A stretch of DNA of 64,000 nucleotides from Sclerurus mexicanus (taxonomy: Eukaryota; Chordata; Aves; Passeriformes; Furnariidae), in NCBI GenBank assembly GCA_013396755.1, contig VWZF01005820.1:124371-188370 (forward strand). The letters are read 5' to 3'. The translations under genes were made by a program, and so were the position numbers. The notes below the pieces were generated by a model. That model worked only from the letters and a program-made list of their open reading frames with translations. It was not told where the DNA came from and made no database searches. Of the stretch, positions 27,258 to 40,515 are shown one piece after another. Each line of letters opens with the position of its first letter. The stretch's first letter is position 1.

Positions 27258-30200
27258 CTGTCCAATAATAATCATCCCACAAATGAAATACAAGTATGGT
27301 CCACCATGGGGAAAGCTATGATCTCACCACTATTCAGAATTCAGTACTTTTTAGCTGATAACTTTAAAAAAATACTAACCCAAAAAAGTCCCAACAAACC
27401 TCATTCATTTTTTATTACTGTCCACATCAAATGGAGTTTGAAGCGCACAGGGATGAGGTAAGGTAGAGGTCCTGAGATACGAGGAAAGAGAATAGGGTGA
27501 CTGAAGCAGACTTTTATTCTCTTAAGTAATCAAAATTAATCCCCAAACATATAAACCATTTTAAGACATTCTTATTTTTTCATATCATTACACACTATTT
27601 AAAATAGTCCGAACAGAAAAGTTACTGAAACTCACAACTAGAAATTTTTCTAACTTACAATTGGGAAAAATCACATTCGATTTTGCTCATGAAAGTGACC
27701 CTCTTTCCTGTCTGCCTTCTGGTATGATAGAAGGCCATTGTAAAAGAAAGAAAAATGTGAAACCCATTAACCTGATCAGTGAATTCATCCTTTTCCATTT
27801 TGTGATAAAATACTCTGCAACTGTATTCCAATTTTTTCCACCTGTGAGTTGAACTGTATAAACTGAACTGTTTTGATATGTATAAATTCCAGTTGTTCTA
27901 TGAGAACAAGCAAATGATATCAGACCTGGAAGCCTGAATTAATTTTGATTTTCCTCTTTATGGTAGCTATGATATTTTCAAAGTCAGATTTGCTACAAAA
28001 ACAATAGAGAGAAACAATTCAGTACTCATGGAAACTGAGAAAACAAAGGAATTTATAGAAGTAAAATACACTAGGTAAATTAAACAGTATTTTCCAGTCA
28101 CTAAACCCTTCATTTTTTCATGGGAGGTTGGATTTAATGTCCATGTCAATCTTTTATATTGATTATTTAAGTAAGCTCTCTCAAAGTTACAGTTCAGAAA
28201 AGTTATTAGTTCAGTAAATGAAAAAGGACATAACTTCAACATTATCTCATTTCAACTTCTTTATTTCTTCTCTCACTTCTGCTTCATTGGCTTCAAAAGA
28301 GGAATGGATAATAGGACAGACAACTGTCAAAAAGTTGTCAACTACCACTCAATCTCCCTCCTGCCAATCCAGTAATGAATCTAAATTCCCCAGCAAGAAA
28401 GAGGTCAGTTTATGAGACAGATGCGTTGTTTATATGAAGGATACACAAGGAAATTTAACTTGAGCAAGAGATGATTCATTCCAGGAGTCTCAGTTCATCA
28501 AGGGAGTTCCCCAAGACCAACATTTAAATATTCTTCCATATGGATACCAAAATAAAACTCTTGTAATACCATTCAAATTTTAGGGTAACTGAGGATTGAA
28601 AGAAGGTGTAAATGTAAGCTTCTCTCTTTGTTGCCTCTAATCCACTGCTTGACATTTGACATGATATTGTGAGTGGAAGGACAAAAGAGAAAGAGGCTGG
28701 AATTTGTCCTTGAAGAGTCTTCATTCCTACAGGCACACTGCTGTCTGAGTCAGCTAGATCCCAACCCTCCTACAAAATAAACAGCTTCTGTCTTCCTACT
28801 CTCATCCCGACTCAGATCCCGTGAGTGGAGCTATTCTCTGCTCTGTCACTTTGCTGGGGTGGCAGGGAGAGGCTTCTGGCTGGCTAGAAAATAGGAGAAC
28901 AGAGAGGGAGAAGAGAACAAGCAGAGAGTGAACACATCATCTCTAGCTCTCTTCCCTCTCTTTCTCCCTATGGCTAAAGCAGAAGTACATTGCCCTGGGT
29001 ACATGTGTCTCAGGGTAGAACACAAAACTGAACAGGGCAGGAGACTATAGAAATACTACAGTAGTACTGATCCTTAGTTTTTTTACAGTTTTTGACCTCA
29101 CAGACATTAAAATTACATTATGACCACTGGTAGCCAAATACCATTTTGCTATAAGATATACCATATTATGACTTTGTGAAGGAGTCTGCATTAATATTTT
29201 CTCTGCTATTTTTTCAGTGGTGAAAAAGTACTTGATGATTAAGTACACTGTTTTGCCTTTCATACTTACTTCTGTGTTGCTTTTTTGTTCTCTCTGATCA
29301 TGTCAGACAAGCTTCAGTCCTGCTTAGTAGTGATCACTTCACCTGCGCTCTCTATCTAATAAACCTAACCTAAAGCTTGCACCTCCTACTCTTTTTCCTT
29401 TGATTCCTCTTTATCAGCTTCTCAAAAACTCCTTTACATGCTCATTTGTTTCATTCTTCCTGTTTCCAGGCAGTTTGGATTTTATTATTTTCCTTAGGAA
29501 GTCACCTCTTTTCCTGTGCAGGTTCAGTTTTTCAGGTTTGACTATCTGGTTGATTCAAAGGACAAAGAACTAAAAATTCCCTTCATAACATGTGTTTCCA
29601 CAACACCTGCACAATTCACTCAAGTGTGTGAAACCAAGAAATCCTGGGAACCTGTGGATTCCTTATGACAACAACATTGTATCTTTTAACCTCTTTGAAA
29701 GCAGAAGACTGAACAATGTTAATTCAAGAAAAATTAAGTCAGAAGTACTTATGTTTGTAAGCAGCCTGAAGTGGAAAGAGAACTAAAGGAATCCTGAATT
29801 CCAGTCTCTAGCAAACACATGTTGCTGTCTTTCCTCCCTACAGTTCCCACACATTATTCTGTGCAACAGATGAACACATGCTCATTGCAATACTTTGTTT
29901 TCTTGTTGTTTGGTTAGTGTGCAACAATAGATTTTCTTTACTTCATAGTATTCAACTTCAATCCCAGCCTAGACTTACAGTTCCATTTCTACCAGATTTC
30001 TAGTGTATATTGTATATTTTATAACTCCAATGTTCTGTGGTCATAGAGTATACATCAATATATTATCCAACATTAAGGTACCTATCTCTGCCATCCTTTC
30101 AAATTCTAGATATTCCTGTCTTATAGAAAAGCAATGAAGGAGATCAAGTTTTCCTCCCATTTATAGAAAGTCAGTTTAAGTTGCTCCTTCTACGTTCTAC

Positions 30201-33200
30201 TACTAGCACCAAGATACCTCTTAATAGTCCTGAGTTCTTGACTTAAAATGAGCATTGTGATATACCACCATGCTACAGTCACTGACCAGATGCACTGACA
30301 GCTTCCAGAATCCTCTGTTCTCACAGACAGAAAAAGCCAAGTATCATGTAATAAAGCTTTTCCTGGAATATTGCTTCCTGTAATCATAGTCTTATTTTCT
30401 TGTGATTAAAACCATTTACCAACTTTACACAAAGTTTACAATCAACTTCTGGTTTTTCTGGCTCTGCTAAAGAAGAAAAAGGTCCTATAGAAATCCTCCT
30501 TCATTAGCTCAGCCTCTAAATAGTTATATTCAGACCAATAAATCAAGAAGGAATCTTGTGAGAAAATTGATTTGGGGTTTTGTTGCTGTGACCTTTAGTA
30601 TTTCCTAACTTCTGGAATGTTACTGCATACTCTTTTTTCCTCCTAATAAGAATGATGCTGTTGCTACAAATACACAAGATACAATGTATTTCTATACAGT
30701 TTGTCAGTTATCCATTAATATTGACTGGAAGTAAATGAATAAGAGCCGTGAAACAGCGCAGCAAAAACAGTTGCTTTGTCTCTCTTTCAAACAGTATCTG
30801 AAAGGACTTAGGTACCAATAAGCTTGAAATTGTGCTTTCCTCAGCTATTCTTAATTATTCCTCTGGCTTTAGAGGCTGCTCTTTGTTCAGCTGCTGTCTT
30901 AATGCTATCTCTACTAATGTTTTATGATTGTCTGAAAATATCTGCACAGGGACAGTTTTCCTCCATAGAAAAGTAAACATGCCAGATGAACTTGTTACTA
31001 AGAACCAGCCTTTTGATTTCCTTTATTGCTGCTGAATGAATATAAAATTTAAGAATACACTGGTTTAATATTACATTTTACTAATTAAGAGACAGAGAAC
31101 AGACCTCCTACTTTACCACACTCACAGGGTCAAGACCAGTTTCCTTGCACTGTCCTACCACACTGCTTCATCACCCAGAATGTTGCTCTGTAGGATAAGA
31201 AAAAAAACTAATTTGAGTCTTGTATTCTTCTCAATATGCCAGGTTGTCTCAACTCAGCTTTAAGACACAATTCTCTTGCTCATTATAAGGTATACCTGAA
31301 CCACAGCACTTCCATAACCTCAATGAAGATACCTAACAGATAGCCTTATGTTGATGTGGAACAGCAATATCATCTACAAAGTAAAAATTCTGAGGCAGCC
31401 GATAATAACCAACAGTTTGATGCACTTCTAATGGCTATGCCATGAATATTTTTTCTTCCCTGTTAAGTCTAAACTCCACCAACAAACATAGTTGACAAAT
31501 TTTCAACCTCTAATGCTTTATTTTCACTTTCACTTTGTGTGTTGCAAACACCCTATGTAATTGAGACCATCAGTTAAAATAGTCCTCTAAACAACTAAAA
31601 AATTAACACATCTAGCAAAGGAACTATTACTTTCTTTCTTGGTTTTTTTTATTTATTTATTATTACTGAAGCAATTATGAGAAAGAACAAATGGAGCCCA
31701 GTGTTTAAGTCATTTGAGCATAGGCAGCTGTTTGGATCAAGAACTTTCCACCCAGTGCATCAGCTCATACACTACAGATACTGAAACTTCATATTTGAAG
31801 GTAAGGGTGTATAAAGTGGATGTGGGTGTTATCAGATGCCTTCACAGGTAATTTTCATACTTCACTAGCAATTACAATTGTAAAACAACTCCTCTACCAA
31901 CTTTGAGACCACTGCAGTGACTGGGTTGCTACACCGAAATTGATTGTAGTGCAGAATGTTGACCTACTATGTCCTACACAAATCTATCACAACAGGCATA
32001 ACATTTTAATCACCTCAGGGAAAAAAAAAAAAAAAACAAAGCAGAAAAGTTGACTACTTAAACAAAAGATGAGCTTCACAAAATACTAAAACTTTATAAT
32101 ATCACAAACTTGATCAATCACAATGTCATGCTGACATCAGTATGAAAAGCCATGCATATTTTTTTGTTACAGATGAGCAATCCCTAGTACTTAACGTGGA
32201 ACTGTTTAGATTGCAAATTAAGATGTTTAATGAGAGACAACCATTTTAGAAAACAGTTTATCCATCAAAACCCACAAACAGCCAATTCAAACTTTTTGCA
32301 AGAATAATTGTCAAGCCCAGTCCAGGAATAATTTGGTTGAATGGAAATGCAGTAGGGTGGAGATGCTATCTTATATCTTTTCATTCAGCATTTTAGAAAA
32401 TTCACAGAACTAAAATGAGAGATTGATTCAGCTCTCTCTTCCCAAGTACTTATTCTTGCCATGAAACTTGTGGCATTCCTGTGTTGAATTCCCTCTAGTT
32501 CATTTTGTATCAAATATTTAGCAAACTCAGAAAGAGAACAGGATTTTCATCATCCCCATTTAAATGAATAAACTAACATTTCAGTCTCTTTTCTGACTCC
32601 AACAACAAAAGATACATGAACCAAGCTGATCTGATCCTGACCTTGAGTGTCCTTCAGTGTTGCCTATAAGGGACAGTACAACACCACTACCACCATTGCA
32701 ATATGAGTTCATTCCTTGCATTTTATTTAAAACTCACAGAACTAATTTTTTTCATGAGAAAACTGAACCATTTGACTTTTCAAGAAGGAGGATTTCCTGA
32801 ACCTCTTACACATGCACACAGCAGTTGAGTGTGGAGCAATCCTGAGGACAGTCATGACTCAGAGACTTTGTTCTATTAAAGGGTAGATGAGCAGTTTGGC
32901 TGAAAACAAGCTGATTTTTGCACAAGTTTCTCCTTATGAGTTGTTAATTGTTAAGGAAATAAGGCAAGTTCTGACAATCATCCTCCTACCCTTCTTCTGG
33001 GTTCAACCCAGGCAAATGTAAACCCATGGCCTGCATCAAGCATTCTCCTCCTTCAGCAGTTCTCACTGAGGCTTATTTCATACAGGGATCACAAAAGTCC
33101 TAGAATTTGAAGGGCAAACACTGCCACATAAAAAAACAGACAAAAGCTGGTAAAAAAAACATTGTCAAGTCAGGCTTCCTTCCCCTACTTCATTCTCTTT

Positions 33201-33263
33201 GCCCTGAAAAATTTGTTGTGCACAATGCAGAGTAAGCAGCAGGTGAAGATTACACAAATATTA
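27258..33263. other. intron-like, no gene or repeat family recognised
   Basis: AT-rich, with a 16-A run at 32021-32036. A strong donor-like site on the minus strand near 29266-29271 is preceded by only very short open stretches (24 bases at best in the required phase), so I did not call an exon. Confidence 0.5.
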
Positions 33264-33702
33264 TGGCAGTCGAGGGGAGCGCCCCCCCTTGTCCCCCCTC
33301 CTCCAAGTGGTCCCCAAAATGCCTCAGGAAGAAGACACACAGAGACCACCAGAGAGAAGAAGCAGAGAGAGTGAGTTTATTCAACATGGTCTGAGATATT
33401 TAAGGATTTTACAACCAATGGGGAAAGGGTTAACAAAGGGCCAATGGGGGGATTTCACATAGTCTTCCAAGGATGAATTCCTGCATACTATGTTAGGGAG
33501 ATAAGGATTCTCTCAAGGGTTTTTGGGAAGAAGAAAGGTGATTCAGGGAAAAAAGACAGGAAATCCATTTTACAATACAGTGAAAACTTATACTGTGAGT
33601 CCACTGCCACAAAATATCTGTGCCATTCCTTTTAAGGATGCTATTCAAGTCAGAATACCCTAACAGCTGGTGCCAGAAACTTCTGTCCTACTTACCCTAA
33701 CA
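33264..33702 (-). mobile_element. solo LTR of an avian endogenous retrovirus
   Basis: Read on the minus strand it begins TGTTAGGGTAAG and ends CTGCCA, about 439 bases, with LTR architecture. There is an AT-rich TATA-like box (CTTAAATATC, near 33393-33402) and the polyadenylation signal AATAAA at 33376-33381. A U5-like segment follows, with GTGTGTCTTCTTCC, a G-rich tract and GCGCTCCCC. No primer-binding site, gag, pol or env remnant is seen on either side, so it is most likely a solo LTR. I found no matching target-site duplication (left flank TATTA, right flank ATCTT), so the ends may be off or the site may have decayed. The motif ACCCTAACA occurs twice, 37 bases apart, at the right end, making that boundary uncertain. 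Confidence 0.75.
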
Positions 33703-34597
33703 ATCTTTTGCTTGAAAAAGACATTTGAGAAAAAACATCAGAAATGTGGCCACTTTATTATAAAGTTCAGAGGTGAACATGTAAATATCTCATCATTAGA
33801 GAAGGATTATGCTGCCTTTGATAATTTCTGACAGAGTCTGGATCTGTGACAGGTATGCTGACTTAGGTGTTGAGTCAGACACAAGACAAGAAGTGGGACA
33901 GGGGCTCAGGGAGGTCACTGCTTCTCCTCAGATGACGATGTGTCCTATCGCTCAGACACTCCCAAATGAGCAGGTTGTTGGACAAATATGAATGAACTGG
34001 AGGTGGCAGAACAGTATGGTATAACAGGTAATGAAGAATGAGAAGTACCAAAGGAGATAAGAAAGCAAGCAGAGGGAGGAAATTCAATTCACAAGCACAA
34101 AAATAAGAGGACAAGTTCTGAATTTTGACCAGGTCCACAGATGAGCGGAAAGTACAAGCAGCAACAGAAAAAGAAACAATGTGAAGTCTGGCTTTGCCTA
34201 AGCACAAGGGAAGGTCAAATCCAGAAATTTAAGCGAGGAAAAGGAGGAATCAGAGGGGTGATTTCCTATGTTTCACGAGGTAGAAAGTGCAGAAGGTAAG
34301 AAAAGAGGAGAACAAAATGGGACACATGAAAAGAATCAGTATTTCTTCCTGGTCTAGGACTGAGAAAAGCTATCAGGAATAAACCACTTCCACAGACATC
34401 ATAAGAAAATTAAAAATTCCTTCATCTGGAGAGTGCAGGCTGTAAACTTCTAGCAAAGAGACAAGTTATCTGTGATTAAATGTCTGCAATTCAAGAATGG
34501 GCACTGGCAGAAGCTCTCAAAAGAAGTGAACAGTCACAGCACCAAGACTGCCAGAATTCAAAAAATGTCCAGACAATGCTCTCAGGCACACAGTGTG

Positions 34598-34692
34598 ATT
34601 CTTTGGGTCTGTCCTGTGGAGGGACAGGATCTGGACTTTGACGATCCTTTGGGTCCTTTCCAAATCAGGACATTCTATGATTCTATAATGCA
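34598..34692 (+). mobile_element. CR1 LINE 3' end, short fragment
   Basis: It carries the avian CR1 3' UTR pattern: a degraded GGACTTTGACGATCCTTTGG, then GTCCTTTCCAA, then the terminal ATTCTATGATTCTATAATG. Only the last 90 or so bases remain, typical of 5'-truncated CR1 copies. The insertion is in sense orientation. Confidence 0.85.
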
Positions 34693-35330
34693 ATTTATAT
34701 AAGCACAGTAGAAGTGCCAGAGGGAGAAAAAGTCTGTTTCAAGGAATTCCTAAAAGGAAAAAAGTCTGTGCAGTACCTTTTTTTTGCAGCACCGGAGAAA
34801 GTGAGAGTTAAATAGAATAAGATCTTGTCTCCAAAATCCTGTTTGTTAATTACTTGCAACCTACTTAATGAGGAAGAGAGGAAATGAAAATAAAAAGAGG
34901 AAGAGGCTTCTGCATTCCAATTAAAAGATGGCAATTTGAGGACAAAGGGATATTTTTTTCCTATGGAGATCTATCTCAGTCATATTGGTAGTTTATAAAC
35001 AATACAAAACTGTTCCTATCTTCTTAAAATTTATACAGAGAAAAAAAAATTAACTTCAAACCTTAGTTGGAGAGGCAAAATACCATCTAAGCCTGGCTGC
35101 AAGCAGAAGACATAGATTGAATGATTTCAACTTTGAGTTTTAGTTTAAACCAATAGAATAAAGACAAAATTAAAATGTTTTAAATAAGAAAAAACACCAA
35201 ACACCTTAAGTACATGTTAATTTCAAAGATTTTAAAGTGTTCATTGGCAATTTGGGAAAATCATTCTCTATTAGAACTCCAATATAGAAAATGTGGATTA
35301 ATTTAACTGCTATGTGATTGACATACTTAC

Positions 35331-35516
35331 TAGTTCACCAGCCCATGTAGCATCTAGTACAAAAATAATCATAAAACAAATGTTTCTAGGATTCTGATGC
35401 TGCAGTCCATCACCACTGTCATAAAGCTCTTCACTTGTTTGAATGTCAAAGTTCAATTCCCTCTTCCTCAGAAAGGTACGATTTTGCTTCCAGGTTTTTT
35501 TGTAGTTACTAGAAGT
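35331..35516 (-). CDS. candidate 186-bp internal exon (minus strand)
   Basis: One of the best exons. A donor with full consensus (GAACTA|GTAAGTATG) ends an open frame of 62 codons. It reads YKKTWKQNRTFLRKRELNFD, then QTSEELYDSGDGLQHQ, then NICFMIIFVLDATWAGEL. It has a basic start, an acidic middle (EELYDSGD) and a hydrophobic strand near the end. The phase-0 acceptor is ACATGCAG; a second AG 7 bases further in (CTTCTAG) would start in phase 2. In phase 0 it joins both 37144-37239 upstream and 27088-27257 downstream. Family not recognised. Confidence 0.5.
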
Positions 35517-37040
35517 CTGCATGTTTGTTTATAAGGTCTTAAGGAGCCCCTTTTAATTGTGCAGTGCAAAAGCCTCATTAGCTAAACATCTGCTCAAGAA
35601 GGTTCTAGATAATAAGGTAAGGCCAGAACACAACAGCAATTGGCTTAGCTGGAGAAGGGGAACAAAAGGTGCCCTGGAGCCTCCTTGAAAAAGGGGAGCA
35701 ACAGGCAATGTTAAAAGGAGTTGCACAAGGGCTTTTAAAGGTTAGGTAGACAGGAGTGAAGGTGCCCTTGCAGAACTTTAGGATGCATGATGCTACAGAA
35801 TGAAAAAGTTAGCTCCTTATTGGGAATCAAATTTCAGGAGATGTCTGAAAATGCATCTCTCGGAAGCAGAGTTTCAGATCTATTACAGAGGTAGAAAAAC
35901 AAAAGAAAAGAAACTGTGTAACATTCAAAAGAAATTGCTAGACAAGTCACAGAGCCTGCAAGTTTCAGATCAATCAGGGTATTTTGCTCAAACATGTACA
36001 ATATTGATGCTTCATCATAAGACTATGTGATTCTTCTAAGCCAAGGAACTGAGCAGGATACAGAACACATCTGTCTGTCTCCAAAGCAACAGGCTGCCAT
36101 GCATAATGCCCCTTGTTCTGTGAAGTTCTGTAAGCAGGTTTTCTGCAGATTATAGCTTGTTTTACCTGGACTTTAAGCTGCAAAACTCATTGTGTATAAG
36201 AGAGATCATTATAATTTTCAGAAAGATAAATGAAGCACTCAGGAAAGAGAGATTTTCCTAACATCACAGAGTTGCTTCAGGGCAAGAACTCAAAGTTTTC
36301 TGCATTGCAGCCAAGTGCCCTGCTTTGAAACTATACTGCTTAATAAGACCAGAATCTCCTTTTTTTAGACAGTTCCAGCCTTTCATTAAGTCAGTTTTAC
36401 ACATCACAAGGCTCTTGTTGCTTTCCAGCCTTCATGGCTGCTGTAAGGCTTCTCCATGCCTATAAAACGCTACCAGAAAAGAACTTATTTAGGCACACAT
36501 TTAGAAAAAAATTCAAAATGGAACCAGCAGAATTCTTTAAAGAGCCACAAGGACCACAGATGTATTCTCCTCTCCAATACGCTGTCTAAACTCACACCTT
36601 TAACGCTTGAGTATGCTTGCCCTGAACAGCCTCAAAAAAATATTTGGAAAGCATGCTAAATCTACTCATCCTGTAGTTTTGCAGTCCATTGGAAGTGCAC
36701 CAGGAATGACTATAACACTTGCTTTTAGTGCAATATAGTTCTTAAGTGTATTCATCCTGATAAGCTTCCAATTAAATTCAAATGAATACTGTTAGAAAGT
36801 GTGTGTTTGATTGTGGGTGCTGTTCCTTTTGTTCTTTTTTAATAAAAGCACTCTAAATATTCATTACCACCCACATCACCACACTATTTTCATTAAAAAA
36901 GGAAGAAATTGCTTGGATATTTCCTATAGGCAACTATGCACAAGGCTGAACTGTCATTTATCCTAAAAAAAATTCTTTTTATAGATAATGATGCTGTTTC
37001 AAACAAGACATGCTATGGAAAATAACAACTACATAGCAGT

Positions 37041-37067
37041 GGATTTAACTGTAATGCAGTTAAATCC
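37041..37067. other. perfect 10-bp inverted repeat, 7-nt loop
   Basis: GGATTTAACT (37041-37050) and AGTTAAATCC (37058-37067) pair perfectly around GTAATGC. It lies about 80 bases beyond the donor side of the candidate exon 37144-37239. No terminator role applies in a eukaryotic genome. Confidence 0.75.
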
Positions 37068-37143
37068 AATTAAGTTATTCCTGCCCAGTATCAATTAAAT
37101 TATTTATACTTACTCTGGGAGTTACACAGTTGGTAAAACTTAC

Positions 37144-37239
37144 CCCGTGAGAGACAGCACCACTTATTTGCTTTGTCACAGCAGTGTCCTGTCTCCCTAT
37201 CGGAAATCTCAACCATTTATCCCTACAGCTTATTAGGAG
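37144..37239 (-). CDS. candidate 96-bp internal exon (minus strand)
   Basis: Both splice sites are excellent. The acceptor is CTGTGATTTTTACAG and the donor CACGGG|GTAAGT. In phase 0 all 32 codons are open, reading LLISCRDKWLRFPIGRQD and then TAVTKQISGAVSHG, ending in phase 0. It therefore fits between 48093-48166 (or 40488-40515) and 35331-35516. A further donor-like site lies 45 bases downstream. Family not recognised. Confidence 0.43.
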
Positions 37240-38601
37240 CTGTAAAAATCACAGGTAAAGTAAGGATTGGAAAGCTGAAAGGATGACTCATCCACAATTT
37301 TATTTTTCAAACGAAGGAAAGAGCTATGAGGGGGAAAAGAAAAAAAAACCAAAGAGAATCCAACAAACCAACATTAATTGGTTCTCTATGAAGCAACACC
37401 TTTCATACTAGGAAACCTCATTCACAAGGGGAAGGGGGTGGTGTGGAAATCCTACTACACATTTGCAAAGATCAGCTGCTTTTGTTGCAGAAAGCCTTTG
37501 ACTACAAATAGGCTCCCCAGGACCTTGACCTTAGGACACACAATCTTTTCAGGGCTCAACGCCTACTGAGACAGCTAAGGCCTAAGTTCCAGTGCCAAAT
37601 GAGAGACTGAAAGGCAGTGCATACTAAGAAGGGCAGCAGGATTCAGATAACCAGTAAGAGGGAGCAGGAAAAGTCCTGTACAGCTTGTGCCTCCCACTTT
37701 CTTCAGTTTGATTTGTTGTTGCAAAGAAACACCAGTTTAGCTTGCAAAAATCCCAGAACAAGAGAGAAAACTTTCAAAATGTAACTGGGGCATCCTTCAC
37801 ACTGTCCTCACATGGGCTGGAATAACCAAAATCCTATTTAAAACACCCCCAAAAGCCCTCATTAAAACAAAATGTGCAAGTTAACTCAGCCTGCCTAACA
37901 GATGGCAGTGGGCCAGTCTGCCTGAAGTTCACTGCCTGAGGGGTGCAGGATGTCAGAGGCAGGTTTTGACTCTTGGAATTTTGTTAGGAAGTATAGTTTT
38001 GTGTTGAATTTAAAACTAATATTTTCATAGTTTTTTATGACACATCTCAAGAGGAAGGTTGACAGAAAGCTGAGAGATTCTAATCACAGTCTCTACGGAG
38101 TACACAAAGTTACACCACTCTTTACTCAGTACAAGAAAACCAAACTATGATTAACTACACAAAATACCAAGTTGTAATTTCATTGTTCATTGAATACATC
38201 ACATTTACAATTAGTCATTGTATTTTGGCACAAGTTACAGCCATGAAGAAACTTTGCAGGACTTAAAAAAAGCACTAGAAGAAAGCCTTTTAAATCCTTT
38301 TTCTTCTTTTAGGAATGCATAATGATTCTGTCAAATTCTACAAAAAAACAATTGTACTATTTACTGGTTGATAGTAGAGTACAATTACAACGTCAGAGAG
38401 AATAAATGTTAAATGGAAATTATGTTGTACATGAATGCTTCTGGACCACTCTTCATTTATCACTCAGGTCTTGACTCTCCAGTGGCCTCATCTATTGAAA
38501 CTTCTCATTAGGCTTTAGCTATTCCCATAAGGGGAACTTAAAAGGAGCCATGAGGCACCTCCAAGCACTCACTCATTATTGTACAGATAATTATTTAGAA
38601 G

Positions 38602-38616
38602 AAAAAAAAAAAAAAA
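38602..38616 (+). repeat. 15-A homopolymer run
   Basis: A bare A15 run with no recognisable retroposon body before it. Similar runs occur at 25320-25335 and 32021-32036. Confidence 0.8.
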
Positions 38617-38810
38617 GCACTTGAACAGGCATTGGCTCTTCCAAACACTGGAGGTATCTCTTCAAGAGGCTGTTTCCTTGGTTTATAATTTAGATTCTAC
38701 CACTTCTTAGGCAAAGTCACACCCTTATGTCAGCATGAAAGTAAAAGAATCTTCCTGGACAGAAGAGACTTCCAGGGTGATGATCCCTTAAAAGAACAAC
38801 TGTCTCCTTA

Positions 38811-38966
38811 AAGCAAAACTAAATACAAAACCAACAAAACAACAAAAAGAAGCCAAACACCACCCCCCCTCCCAAATGCCAAACTATCCACAAACCCACA
38901 CACAAAACAAAACCAACAAATAAAACCCAACCTACTAAACAACCTACCCACTGCCCCCACAATTCC
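38811..38966 (+). repeat. A/C-only low-complexity tract, about 150 bp
   Basis: The plus strand is almost entirely A and C (for example CAAAACCAACAAAACAAC and CACCACCCCCCCTCCC), with very few G or T. The composition is strand-asymmetric, and no repeat unit is conserved. It could be a degenerate (CAAA)n tract or a decayed retroposon tail. Confidence 0.7.
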
Positions 38967-40487
38967 TGAGTATATTAACCTCAGTTGGAGGAACAGGGGA
39001 AAATAACAATCAACCAGTTCTTTTTAAAAACTACCAGACTGAATGACTGACAGTGGAGAATTTTTCAGGAGTAAGCCTGAGGTCTCAGAGCTACCCCTTT
39101 TATTTTGCCCATTGCTTCTATGATTCATTTCCCCAGCCATCTTTCAAGAAGGCTTTTGTAGGAGGAATGTGGAAAAATAGCATCCTGGTAATACTCCCCC
39201 AGTGGCATTAGTGCAGCTGTCCATATCTGAACATCCTAGAACAGTTCCCAGATTCCCCACCAAGCCAATGTGAGACACTCAGAGACAGGACACTGCTATG
39301 ATAAACAAGACCACACTCAGGTGCCTCCAAACCTTATTGTGGAGTCTACTCATTTTCCGGCAGGCCTAGATCTCAGCAGATATTCAATGACCTGAGTCAC
39401 AGCAAAATGTGAGAGAAGCAGCATTCTGCAGTAGAATTGATTATCTCTAGTAGCAATTTCTTAACATCTATCAGGAGCAGTAGCCTGAGAACCTTAACCT
39501 CCCCCCCACCGCCACTACCACCTTTAAATTACAGAGAGCAAAAGGCAGATAAAAATCATGCTAGTAAAAAATATCATCAGAGCAATTATGAATCAGTCAC
39601 AATTCTCTCAATTCCTAATTGCAAATTTTTTTCATATTTAAACATGGAATGTGTCATCTTAGATGAGATATGAAGCCACATCTGATATGGTAGAAAATAG
39701 CAACATTCCCAATTGGAAGAAAAATATTCGGAAAAAAGTCTACAATACTGCTAATTTTGTAGCCATTCATCCACATCCCGCTTCAATTAGTAATCAAAAT
39801 TAGCTAGACCATTCTCAGACACTAGAAAAGCATGGTTTAATCTAGGAACATATGTAGTTCCAATGCAGACAGAATTTAGTTTGAGCACATGGATTTTCAA
39901 TAATCCTTTCCTTTAGAAGTTTCAGAGCCTTTACCCCCATGAGGACATTCTGAGTTAATATTGTGAAAAAGTGATAGATTTAAAGGTTACCTCTCTTTTT
40001 ACAGATATGTGAAGCACACACGTAATGTCACAAAAAATCCTGAGCAAATGGATCTTTAAAGCCATTATAATGAAAGAAAATAAAAATAAATGTCAGCCAA
40101 CGGAAAATATCTATTTTGCCTTTTAGGTGCATTTGATGTTTTGCTTCATTCTCTGCACAAATTCTGAACAAGCCATCAAAAGGCAAGGATTATTTTGTTT
40201 AATCATCAGATCTTTCCTCTTGGCAGCAGTTCCAATCTACAGGATTTCAGAGAATTTCTTTTATGCAGACATGGATTTACTGAGATATATGATAGACCTG
40301 GCCCTTTCCCTCACCCCTCCTTGTTGGTCCTGCTTGGTTCCGCATATGGATGCTCCTGTGTCATGGTCAAACTGCAGCAATCCCCTCACCTGCCTCATTT
40401 CATCCAAAAAAAAATAAAAGCTATACACCTTTCACAGAATGACTAACACTCTCCACTGAGGGATAAAAGAGGCAAACAGAGCCTCAC

Positions 40488-40515
40488 CTTTATATACTTA
40501 ACAGTTAAATCCATC
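40488..40515 (-). CDS. candidate 28-bp micro-exon (minus strand), weak
   Basis: The acceptor CACTTCTAATGTCCAG and the donor TAAAG|GTGAGG are both good. Only phase 2 is open (MDLTVKYIK), ending in phase 0. It is the exact complement needed after 45406-45458 (phase 0 in, phase 2 out), so the two together keep the frame into 37144-37239. At 28 bases it may well be chance. Confidence 0.14.

Noticed and set aside
27066..27461. Plus-strand open frame of 131 codons
   Set aside because: A frame this long is expected about once by chance in 64 kb of AT-rich DNA. It overlaps a better minus-strand exon and has no splice or start context.
40389..40460. Minus-strand segment with superb acceptor (TTTTATCCCTCAG) and donor (GGCAG|GTGAGG)
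   Set aside because: All three frames contain stops, so it cannot be a coding exon. Probably a pseudo-exon.
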